A stretch of DNA of 64,000 bases, taken from contig LSSL01000214.1 of NCBI GenBank assembly GCA_001953115.1, positions 53,759-117,758 of the forward strand, written 5' to 3'. Made by a program: the position numbers and the translations under genes. Shown piece by piece: positions 1 to 10,500 of the stretch. A model generated the notes under the pieces. The model did no database searches. It had not been told where the DNA came from and saw only the letters and a list, made by a program, of their open reading frames with translations. Numbering within the stretch: the first letter of the stretch is position 1; every line of letters starts with the position of its first letter. This stretch comes from Smittium mucronatum (Eukaryota; Kickxellomycota; Harpellomycetes; Harpellales; Legeriomycetaceae).

Positions 1-66
1 TTTCCATTTTTTAGGCTTTGGTTATGAAATCCGTCTCTTTTAAGAGTGGTTTTTCTAATACATTAG
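1..66 (+). other. 3' end of an intron in the TBP gene
   Basis: The sequence is pyrimidine-rich and ends in CATTAG directly before the TBP coding exon. A CTAAT branch-site-like motif lies at about 55-59, roughly ten bases before the acceptor AG at 65-66. No recognisable TBP codons are present before 67. The donor site and earlier exons must lie left of the window. Confidence 0.75.
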
Positions 67-498
67 CGTTTCGCTGCTGTCATCATGCGTATCAGAGATC
101 CTAAGACAACTGCTTTGATATTCGCTTCTGGTAAGATGGTTGTTACTGGTGCCAAATCTGAGGATGATTCCAAATTGGCTGCTCGTAAGTATGCAAGGAT
201 TGTTCAAAAGCTCGGTTTTCCGGCCAAGTTTACTGATTTCAAAATCCAGAATATTGTCGGGTCTTGCGATGTTAAGTTTCCCATTAGGCTTGAGGGGCTG
301 GCTTACTCTCACGGTCACTTTTCAAGTTACGAACCCGAACTTTTCCCTGGTCTTATTTATCGTATGGTCAAGCCTAAAATCGTTTTGCTTATTTTCGTCT
401 CTGGCAAGATTGTGCTTACGGGTGCGAAAGTCAGGAACGAAATCTACCAGGCATTTGAAGCTATTTACCCTGTGCTGACTGAATTTAGAAAGCCTTAA
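67..498 (+). CDS. TBP: TATA-box-binding protein, C-terminal exon (5' partial)
   Basis: TBP binds the TATA element in the minor groove and nucleates pre-initiation complexes for RNA polymerases I, II and III in the nucleus. The exon encodes 143 residues. It begins RFAAVI after the acceptor AG at 65-66 and runs to a TAA at 496-498. The first ATG (85) is internal: the six codons before it match the conserved [10 protein letters not shown] stretch of TBP. Visible are the second half of TBP repeat 1 ([17 protein letters not shown]) and all of repeat 2, including [35 protein letters not shown] and [14 protein letters not shown]. The C-terminus EFRKP fits the family. A His replaces the usual Thr in the YSHGxFSSYEPE segment. 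The N-terminal variable region and the first half of repeat 1 are outside the window. It converges on the PRP4 gene. Identification is essentially certain; the splice point is inferred. Confidence 0.97.
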   Translation, partial: RFAAVIMRIRDPKTTALIFASGKMVVTGAKSEDDSKLAARKYARIVQKLGFPAKFTDFKIQNIVGSCDVKFPIRLEGLAYSHGHFSSYEPELFPGLIYRMVKPKIVLLIFVSGKIVLTGAKVRNEIYQAFEAIYPVLTEFRKP

Positions 499-693
499 TA
501 TCTTTACTGTAACTGACTTGTTGCAAACAAAATTTATAGATTCCAAATCTATCCTTTCCCTAGGGGTTCCGGATAGTATATTTATCATCCCTGTACTCTA
601 TCATGATTTAATATCCATTGCATTATCATTTTTGAGTTATTAACCCTAATATTCAAAGATAAATATAATCAATATCGGGAGTTTTTTCCATCT

Positions 694-699
694 TTTATT
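694..699 (-). terminator. Candidate poly(A) signal for PRP4
   Basis: On the minus strand this reads AATAAA, about 65 bases after the PRP4 stop codon. The distance is reasonable for a fungal 3' UTR, but the motif is weak evidence in AT-rich sequence. Confidence 0.35.
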
Positions 700-712
700 C
701 TCCCCAAATGTA

Positions 713-718
713 AATAAA
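713..718 (+). terminator. Candidate poly(A) signal for TBP
   Basis: An AATAAA hexamer lies 215 bases after the TBP stop. The hexamer is common by chance in DNA this AT-rich, so this is a positional guess only. Confidence 0.3.
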
Positions 719-762
719 AATTAAACTTTTAGTTGATCTTTAATATATTAGTGTTTTCAATA

Positions 763-3700
763 TTACAAAAAGAAGCTGTGCTTTAAAGCTTCAATCGGGG
801 TTATTCGCTTCTCTGGCACGATTTCAGTACACTTGTCTATGAGATCGGCAAGCTGGTCTATCTTGAACCTAATCTCTGGTGATGATCCACTATCGTAAAG
901 CTGAGCCTTCAACGAATTTACCGATTGTTGGCCTGAATTTACTTGGAATTCCATTTTTTTAGTGACCTGAAGCTTGCTGATTGGATCGACTTCATGGCTC
1001 ATAAAATAGATTTGAGATTTTCCCACATCCAGCTTTTCTGCAACCCCAACTGCTGACATATCTCCGTCCATATGGTTACTGCTTTGGATTTGGTTAGCCG
1101 ATGCGAAATGAAGATTTGCCAACCTGCTTTTTTTTAAAACCCTGTTTGGAACCATTCCCTTCAATTGCATAATCAGCTTCAGCATCTGGTTGTTGGTTCT
1201 GCCAGGAAACATCACCCGTCCGGTAAACAGCTCATACAGAGTACACCCAAGACTCCATACATCCACTTGAGACAGGTTTGTTGAGCCCAGGATTATTTCG
1301 GGGGCTCGATAGTAACGAGATACCAAGTATCCTGAATACACACTCTGATCCAGACTGTTCAGATATACAGCCGACCCAAAATCCGCTATCTTTACGTATT
1401 TCTTGGATTTCGAAATCAGTATATTGTCTGGCTTTATATCAGCATGCAGAATCCCGATCTTGCTCATCACTGCCAACCCACAAAATATTTGGTTTCCGTA
1501 TAACTTTACAGCATCGATATTCAATCCCACGTTGCTCCCAAACATCTTGATGGTTTGTCTGAGATTCATGTACAAACTCTCAAAAACTAAGCAAAGATGG
1601 TGCCTATGCTCAAACTTTTCAATAAACCTGACTATGTACTTGTTGTTTTTCGGGCTTTTCGATGATATTTCCTCCAGCACCTTGACTTCATTAAGCCCTG
1701 TCTTGTACATCGTCTCATTGTTCCTTATGATTTTTACTGCAACTGGAGAATTGTTGGAGTTTTTGTCAATTGCCCCAACGACAGAACTAAAGACACCCTG
1801 TCCCAGAACAGTTGTGATTTCGTATCGACTATCAAGTACCTCTCCCAAAAGAATTCGGTAATATCCCTCATCATCGTCCCAATTTCCATTCAGCTCCTGA
1901 TCGACTTTGAGCTCACTGGTGTGCTCAGCCTTGGTTGATTTCAATGTCTGTGCATGATTAGAGAAATCATTTGAATTTTCATCAAATAAATCCAAAACAA
2001 ATTCTGATTCTGAATACTTCTTCGTCAGTTCGGCATTGTTAGGTCTAGATAGCGTGTCTGGTACATGTCGTGGCGGCAATTTATCTGATGCGGCCTCTTT
2101 TCTCTGAATATCTGATTCCTCTGTGATGAATTGTTTATTGCTTGACGAGGCCTCTGAGAGATACTTGTTTTTTATGGCCATCCTTTTTTTCCTTCTTTCT
2201 TCGAGCTCTTTTTCTTCCCTATCGATTTGCTCAAAAGGAGATCTTGTGGATAATTAAAACGAGAAATTAGCAAAATTCAAAAAGAACCTAAATTTTTAAA
2301 TAACAAAATACAAAATAGGGCTTACTTTAAAAGATCATAGTATGAGTCTTCTTGGTCGCTAGTTAGAGTGAAACCTCGCTTAGAGCTATTAGTGCTATTT
2401 TTATTTAAATTAAAGTTATCATTCGAATTTATTCTTTTTGAATCAAATTGAGTAGAATCTTTTATATCATTACTAATTCCTATTTTTCCATCTATAGTCA
2501 TTTTCTTTGGCGATCTTCGGAAAAACATATTCTCAGAGCGGTTTTTACCACTAAGGATCAACTCCTCTTTATTTTTGTTTTTTTCTAGAATGCAAAAATC
2601 ACTCTTTTTAATGTTATTTTTTTCTGTATATTTTTTTTCTTCCGATTTTTTGTCATCAAATGGGGGTTTTTTGCTGGGTGAATCCTTAGAACGCTTGTGT
2701 TTTTCTGAAAATCCGTGCTTTTTTAAATCCTTATTAACGTGGCCCTTTGAGTCTCTGCTATGATTCCTTGAGCCTAAATCTTCATAACTTTTGACTTCTT
2801 TATCGCGTTTTCTTGAATCTCTATTATCGCGACTACTAGAATTTCTTCTATCTTTTTTTGAATCTCGTTCACTATAGCTCATGGAATCTCTTCCATGTTC
2901 TCTGGGATATTTGCTATCAGATGATCTTCTTTCCGGATCTCTTAGATGGTCACTTATATATCTTTTATCACTACGTTGACGACCCTTTGAGCTTTCATCA
3001 TAATCTTTCCTGTAATCACTTTCACCAAAAGTATCAGATTTGATATCATTATATCTTCCATTGTTCATACAATCCTTCTTTTGGCGCTCATTTGAATATC
3101 CTTTGAGTTTTTCTGATTCTCGGAATCCATTTTGTGATTTTTTTGAAGTGGTGTCGTTTGAATTCTTATTAATTTTATCTTCAACTAGAGAGTTAAAATA
3201 GTTAGAAGCTTCTTTGGGTTTATAAAATTTTGCCGAATCTAGGGAAATAGAAATAGAATCTGGCTTGTAAAGATTTGGATTTCCGAAAGAATTTTCAACC
3301 GATATATTATTAGAGTTATATTGATTTTTAACAACAGATATTGAAGGTTTCACTTCATCACCAATAATTTTAGAATGGAACGAAGATGCTTGTTGGCATA
3401 ATGGCGAGATTTCGAAAAATTCCTTTTTTGTTTTTTTTTCTATGAATTCGAGTTTATCTACGGCTTCTGAATTTGATACATCTAAGCTACTTTCTAAAAA
3501 AGATCTTATTTCGGCTCCCATTGAAGAGCCATTCACAATATAGGTATTATGATCTTGAATAAATCCCTTAGAGTTGTCTGCGAATCGGGGCGATTGAGAA
3601 TCTAAATATTTTTTGTATCTAGGCACACACATCGGCTTTATGGGCGGTGAATGGTTTACATCTACCATTGGAAGATCCCTTAAGTTTGACTGTGATCCCT

Positions 3701-4055
3701 GATCAGAAGAAAAGTTTTTTTTGATAATTTTCTCTGAAATCCCCTTTTCAGTTATGCTAGATCGAACATTATACTCGGGTGGAATTTTCAAATCTATTGA
3801 TTTTATAAAAGTTGTTAAATGTACTAAAACTTCGACAAAATAAATACATACGAAATATTATGGAGACCAAAACAAAATAAAGCAAAAAAACGTACCTTTT
3901 AGATTTAACGAGGAATTCCCATTTAGTTTGCGGTCAGAAGCAAAGAATTTGTCTTTTGAAGTTTGAGACGAATCCGAAAGACTAGATATGCTCACTTCAC
4001 CATCCTCAAGATCTTCCAGTTTCTCATTTCCCCTTATTGCCGCCGAATGATTCAT
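763..4055 (-). CDS. PRP4: PRP4 splicing-factor kinase (CMGC/DYRK-like), three exons
   Basis: This Ser/Thr kinase acts on the pre-catalytic spliceosome; in the family it phosphorylates tri-snRNP proteins such as PRP6 and PRP31. Exons on the minus strand are 4055-3896, 3793-2326 and 2242-763, giving 1035 residues. Exon 1 starts MNHSAAIRGNEKLEDLEDGEV, an acidic start like PRPF4B. Residues about 285-450 are rich in Arg, Ser, Asp and Lys, typical of the splicing-factor-like tail. After the second junction comes SPFEQIDREEKELEERRKKR, a charged helix common in PRP4 proteins. The kinase domain covers about 683-1035: glycine loop GQGVFSSV, VAVK lysine (about K713), catalytic HADIKPDN (D811; HAD instead of HRD is a PRP4 hallmark), DFG (D830), activation-loop Tyr in YLVSRYYRAPE (about Y848). 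All catalytic residues are intact. Between MVPNR and the YF(M)SHEVD segment it is longer than the human protein. It looks functional. Splice sites are inferred from frame and motifs. Confidence 0.95.
2243..2325 (-). other. PRP4 intron 2
   Basis: This 83-base intron has donor GTAAGC and acceptor CCACAAG, with a GCTAAT branch-site-like motif 25-30 bases before the acceptor. Joining splits a codon as AA|A and restores the conserved EQIDREEKELEERRKKR helix. Without splicing, exon 2 stops at once (TAA at 2324-2322). Confidence 0.88.
3794..3895 (-). other. PRP4 intron 1
   Basis: This 102-base intron has donor GTACGT and acceptor CAATAG on the minus strand. It splits a codon as G|AT and joins NLK to D-LKIPPEY. 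A TTTAAC-type branch candidate lies upstream of the acceptor. An alternative acceptor slightly upstream would run into a stop, which supports the chosen one. Confidence 0.85.
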
Positions 4056-4330
4056 AATATGATTTGAATTTTGACTTTGTTCGCAAGAGAATGTTTATAT
4101 CACATTTATTATTGTCCCTTATTTTTATGCCTGTCCAATAACATGCTATTAAGTGAAATCTTCTCTATCCCTTTCTCATTCGCAGTTAATGGTGATCAAT
4201 ATTCACCCAGCCAATACTTATTACCATACTCTATAAATAGGCGAATTGTACAATAAAAGTATCTTCATTTATTACTACGAGGTTTTATTGGTAGTCAATA
4301 TCATTAGATCACTTTAATTAAATTTCAGCT
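4056..4330 (-). promoter_or_regulatory. Upstream region of PRP4
   Basis: Sequence just before the PRP4 ATG is less AT-biased than the desert beyond. It contains CCAAT pentamers near 4133 and 4210 (plus strand) and an inverted one (ATTGG) near 4287. A TATA-like element lies at 4231-4238; it reads TATAAATA on plus and TATTTATA on minus. The region plausibly holds the PRP4 promoter. No single site is proven. Confidence 0.35.
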
Positions 4331-6967
4331 AAAAAAGAATTTCATTTTTCTTTATTTATCAAAAATTCGATTATCCGTTTTGGGTTTCTGTTCTGAAAAG
4401 GTGAGTTTTTATTGTATTATCCAAATCCAGAAAATAAAAAAGCCATCTGATATTTTAAACCTTATTAGATTGGCTTGAATTTTTTTTCTTTTTTTGATAA
4501 ATACATATACCTTATTAAAAATTAGATCAACTAGTTAATTTAGTTATATGTATCACATCATAATAAGTATATGAATTTTGAAAGATCGCGTTTAATAGTT
4601 TTTTTGATGAAAGATTTCGAATATTGGATAGTAAAACACTTTAATGATTGTATATATATTTACTTTCGCAAGTTTAATACAATGGTGCACAATGGCTTCT
4701 TTTTTCTATTATTATCCAAACTAAAAAATAATACTATTAACCCCTCATCCAATTAAAATACCGATTTTAATTTTAATTTTAATTTTTTTTTGGATTTTTG
4801 CAAAAAAATTCACATATCTTATCTATATAAAACGAGTTTTAAAAAAATGCAAATTTTTATTCAAAAAAATTTTTTTTTTTCATTTTTAAATTTATATAAA
4901 AAATATTGCATAAATGGGGCCCATTTTTCTAGAATGTGGGGATGCCTTTAATATGAGTTATTTTTTTTTGTAAAAACTAAATCTAATTAAAGATATCTGA
5001 AATGTACTAATAAACATTTCTAAAATGTATTATTTAAGAACTAGCTTAATATTCAAGTGGAAAAAAAATTCACAAAATAAAAATTAAGGATGCAATTATT
5101 ATTCCAGCAAAATTAGACCATTTTATGTGTGATAAATTAAAATGAATATTATAAAAAAAATATAACAAATTCTTGGTTATTTTATAAATGTTACTGAATA
5201 TACACATTTTAATTCTCTTGAAGTTTTTATTCAATGTATTAATTTGATATTTTAGGTAGTTTCAATTATTTAAATTGAACTCAATTATTAATGTTAAAAT
5301 ATTCAATTTTTATTTTTAGATCGATTTTTTTTATTAAGATATAAATACAATAAATCCATATGGATTAAACAAAAATAATCATGTTTTTCAAAATTATTAT
5401 AAAAATATTCGAATTATAAATTGATTATAAAAATAATCAAAATAAATCGACATGATTATATTTTCAGCAAATAAGAGCAATTTTAATCCAAGTTTATAAG
5501 TCATTACAATTGATTATTCAATTTTTTTAAAGTATATTTGAATTTTTTATAATTGGATTCAAATTTATCAAACAAACAAGAACTTTGATGAATAAGAGAT
5601 TCCTTCAAAAAAAGACCATTTTTAACTGTTTAAAATATTAGATAAATAAAACCGATTCGAAATAGAGCCAATAACAGTTATAAAAATGTACTAATCCCAA
5701 TGTACCTTCATTTTTCCGATAGAAAATCAGTTTCTGTAATTACTATTAAGAATTAATCAAAATATTAATATTTTAATTTTGAACCATATTTCTAAATTAG
5801 GAGATTAATAAAGATATATTAAGCAAGAAAATATTCTCAAAGGAGATCTCGCATTTTTTTAATTCGTTCCAACATTTATTGTAGCTTGTTTACTTGGTAC
5901 ATTTAGCCCAATAAAAAAGAAAAATTAAAAGCGCTTTGAGTTTTTTTGGACTACCCTTTATAACATCTTAAACTTTGAGTAAAATTATTTTAATTTGCTA
6001 AATATATAAGTCCATCGATTTTATTTGACTATTTTTGCAATTATTTTATAAAACATGCCTATTTTTGCTCATTCCCCTAAATTCATACAAAATTCAAAAA
6101 ATAATAGCAATATTTTCTAAACTTAAATAACCGTATTTTTTTTAATTATGATATAATCATAATAAAAATTCCAGATATTTTGTATATCCCTTTTTCTAAA
6201 TGAAGTCCGAAATATCGCCTTCTCATCGGTGAAAAATTCTTCTTTTTTAAAAAAATCGAGATAAACACTATTTTTGTTCATTAACAACAAAAAATAATAT
6301 TTTGTGTTTAATATGATTAAAAATGGCAAAGTTTTATTTTATGGATTCACATTGGTTAGTAATTTTTTACAGTTTTTTTTTTCTATTCATTCAGTTACTC
6401 TTTTTTTTAGTGAATTTTCACTCGAATTTTTGAAAAATGATTTCATTAAATGGCAAATTTTAAGAGAAATGAGACTGTTTACTAAGAAAAGTTTTGACCC
6501 CTTTTTTTATGGGTCAATTTAGATATTAATGAAATTATTTCTATTTCATATAAAGAATATTTTTTATATATGGGAAAGGAATCATTAGGGCCGTTAATAA
6601 AAATAATAATAATTAAGAAACCCATTGGGTTAAATTTAAATATAAAAAATACTGGTAAAAAAATGAGAGATCAAAAATTTCTGTAAAAAAGCTACCAAAT
6701 ATCTCGTAGTAAGTTGCGATAACAATTATTTTTAATACAATCAAATTTTCTGATAGTAAAACCCAGAGTCTTTAAGGCAAAATATATAATAATGAATCAT
6801 TTTTTTTTAGCTTAACGCGATAAATCAAAATATCAGATTTTTTTAAAGAAAATGAATAACTTACGAAACTAATAAATGTACTTTTCTTTGGAGGCCTTTT
6901 AAAATGAAATTCGAATTCTCATCAGGTAAAACGTTTTTATTTTTAAATATGTTGGTTTAAAAATTAG
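4331..6967. other. AT-rich intergenic desert
   Basis: No frame shows protein-like composition; the open stretches are Phe-, Lys- and Ile-rich shadows of AT bias. Poly-A and poly-T runs are frequent, and a short TTTTAA repeat lies at 4764-4786. No RNA gene was recognised. Confidence 0.6.
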
Positions 6968-7500
6968 AGGAAAGGATGAGTTATGATTCGATATGACATG
7001 TAGATCGATTTTGATTTGGATCTCATTATCACTTAAGAAAACGGGTTTTATGGAATTTAGATATCTTTTTTTGAAATTAATTATTTATATTTCAAGTTAT
7101 TACAATTTTTGAAAGTATAGAAATTTCACTTTTACCTCCAAATTAAATATCATCACAATTATTTGAAGTTTTATTAAAAGGCAGCTGTCTTAGGACTTTT
7201 GGAAATTCTGGAGATGTCTGAGTAGATAAAAAATGGTTTTCTGTCCGTAATAACTCACCTAAACATTAATGCTAAAACTTAAAGTCTTAATTTTTTTATT
7301 TTCATAGCATACAGTAGTGGTTTTGTTTTAATATAAATGAACTTTTATATTATCATGTTTCGATAATTAATATATAGATTAGGAGAATATAGAAAGGATT
7401 ATATTTGCATGTACTATTTTTGGTGAAAGTGAGTATAAAATGGTGGAATATCTTGAGCTTGAACAGAAAATTGAAAGTTTTATAACTTTAATCTCTTTAA
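6968..7500 (+). repeat. Diverged dispersed repeat, copy 1 (pairs with 14809-15345)
   Basis: Similar blocks occur in the same order and at nearly the same spacing (about 480 bases) near 14.8-15.3 kb. The left block begins AGGAAAGG and continues with a GATATGA...GATTTTGAT segment. The right block contains AATATCT followed by TTGAAC. Identity by eye is about 60-70% in the blocks and lower between them. The orientation of the underlying element is unknown. The identical spacing is the main argument that this is not AT-rich coincidence. Confidence 0.4.
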
Positions 7501-10500
7501 TTTCAAAATTATTTTTTTATATATTTGTACTAAACCAATTTTAAACAATTAATAGGAGCAAAATATGTTTATTCAAATATTCTCGGTGTGAAAAAAAAAA
7601 GTATTAGAAATTTTCTGTTTTTTTAAATCCCAGAGTCATCGCTGAAATGATTAATAATCTAGTCACTTAAAAGGAATTTTATTTGTGTATATCAATCGAT
7701 CATATCTTTATTAATACATCATTTTGAGTAAATAAAATCGAAGAATTTAGATCTAATTAAAGCCCTAACTTGCACATGTAAAATAAAGAGAATTAAAAGT
7801 AAAAGTAAATACATATTAGTGGTTTTTTTTAAAACCATATAAATAATTATAAGTTAAAATTAAGCTATTAATATACGAGTAATATAGGAGAGAGTATAAT
7901 TATTTATTAATTTTATACATCTTTATTCTTAGTCACGTATTTTAAAGCACTTATTTACATATAAAGTTGAAATTTACCTCCTTTTATTTAAAGTATTCTG
8001 GTGTTAAATACTCAAAACTTGTAACTAATTCTTCAAAAATAAATCTAATCTTCATTTCTAGCTCCACAATTTATTTTAATATCTAATACAAATATATCTC
8101 TTTGATTGGTATTGGTTTTTTTAAATTTTTTTAAAAATAATTGGACATAAAACACCTATTAAATACATTAAATTATGATAGTATTTAAATTTTTGGTGTA
8201 AAAATTATTATTTGGGGTTTATGATATTGGTTTATTACAATTGATTAAATTTATATTGACCTAAAATTTTATATAGAAGATAGTATTTCATGTCTTTATG
8301 AATGTGAAAAATAAAAAAACATAAAAATTTTAAGGTTTTAAAGTTTTTTTTCATAAAAAAATATAATAAATATTTTTATTGATTTTATTTTTAATTCTTC
8401 ATTTAGCAGAAAATTAAATCGGTCAACTTTATACTATTAACGGTTCAAGTTTTATCAAAATAACCCAAATAAGGATATTTTTGATTAAAAAAATGAATTT
8501 TATTTTGCATTGAAAATAAAATATTTAATTCTGAATATTCATTTTTTTAGCCGCTAATGTGAAATTTTTTATTTGAAATTGGGATCACAATATTTTAATT
8601 CTCAAATAAGCTTAACTATAAAGAATTTCAATAAATAAATTAAAAGAGGTCGCAGATAATCCATGATTTATAAACCTTTAAATCAAGATAAGGGTTTTTG
8701 TAGTTGTTTTTCTTCAAACTTTATGTATTAGTATAAATATTTTAATTTTATGCTGAAATTATGTTATAAATAAGAAATTAATTATAAATTGAAAATGATA
8801 AAATTTTGGCTTATATGATCGCATAAAATCTGGCCTAAAACCGCTAAAAATAAGGCAAAATTTTCCCATCTAATCTTATTTTAATAAAAAACCGTGAATT
8901 TAAATATAAATTTAAATTTTTTAAAAAAATGAGTCATCTCAAAAACTTTTCCATAATATAATCTATGTTATTAATAATAAATTTTCATCCTAAAGTCTAT
9001 TTTATATTATATCATTGAATATTTTAATGATGATTTTTATTTATTGTTATTATCCATAACATTTAAAACAAATTTAAATACGAAATGCTCAGATAAATTA
9101 TCAAGATATTTTGGCATATGAAACTAAAAGCTCAATAATTTTATTCAAAAATATCCAATTATATAGAAGTATCAATAAGATTTTTTTTAAGAATATTTTA
9201 TAAGGCTATAATTTAATAAATTTTTTAACACACTAATGAAATAATATTATTATAAATATTCAAAAATTAAATTATAAGCCAAGTTTAAAGGTTAAGGAGA
9301 AAAAAATTCAAGTTTAAAAAAACAAATTTACCATATCAATTTGGGTATTTGGAATATTAATTGATACCTTTATAAAAAAATTCAATAGTTTTTAACAAGC
9401 TAGATAATAAATTTCCTAGAACTTTTTCATCGAAATTAAATTTTTTTAATCCATTTAAATTTCAGGAAACTTATAATTATAATCATATCTGATAATATTT
9501 AAACTTGGACCAATGGAAATAATGTAAATTCCATGGGGGTTCTATATGTAAATTTATGTAAGCTATTTGCATCACCTAAAAAAAATAAGTTATTATTAAC
9601 AAAGTTTTTCGTCAAAATAACTATATATTATGGGGGAGATAGTAAAAAAAAAATTAATAAAAGTTCAATATTCATCAATGAATAGTGAAACGAAGACTTT
9701 CAAAATCAAATAAAAATAAATATAATTCAAGCGTACTGATAAGGTTTTTATATCTAGGCGCAAGTAAATATTTGATACTAAAGAGACTCAATATAATTAA
9801 TAAGCAAAGTATTTATAATAACATATTTCTGTAAATTACAACAATATTTTACCCTGATTGCTTAAAAAAACGATTTTTCTAAATTGATCACGTGGTTGTG
9901 AATTCGTCTTTTTATCAAATTATGAGCATTTAAAACATTGTAAATGAAATGAATATTAACAAATAAATTCATCATTGAATCAATATCTAAACTTTAAAGA
10001 AAAAAAGAAAAAAGTTATACCATTAAGATATAATATCCGTATTTTTATTTTTATTTGTATTTTTTTTAATGATTAGTTATTTAAAAAATGCTCTAAGAAT
10101 ATTTCGGAATCTCATGGTATTATATTAAAAGCCAAAATATTGAATGGGAAAATATTTATAGAGATGAGCTATTTATTCATATTTCGATCAAATAGATATA
10201 ATTATTTATTTTACTATTTTTGAATTAAGCTCATACTTTTTGAAATTTAAATTTTAAAAAAATTCTGTATAATTAAAAAAATTTGTATTTTCATAGTATC
10301 AAAACAAATTTTATGCATAAATAAGACACGTTTTAAGCAGTAAAATTCGATTCTTATATTTTAATATATTTTGAATATATTTAAATGGCAATTTTTTAAT
10401 ATTTCTCTAAGATTAATTTTTTTCTACCATAAAAGAAAATATAAAAAGACGAATTAAAGTTGTTTTAAAAAGCGCAAGATTTATTATTATAATATTTTAC

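Larger units (their letters stand above)
499..762. other. Convergent 3' region between TBP and PRP4
   Basis: These 264 bases separate the two stop codons. They become steadily more AT-rich and hold no open frame of note. Poly(A)-signal hexamers occur on both strands (713-718 plus, 694-699 minus), so the two 3' UTRs probably overlap or abut. Confidence 0.7.

Noticed and set aside
85..87. ATG at 85 as the start of the TBP protein
   Set aside because: The six codons before it (67-84) encode conserved TBP residues RFAAVI and follow a splice acceptor, so the ATG is internal.
4071..4256. Plus-strand 61-codon frame upstream of PRP4 with a TATA-like element nearby
   Set aside because: It has no family resemblance. 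It lies in the presumed PRP4 promoter and ends within AT-rich sequence.
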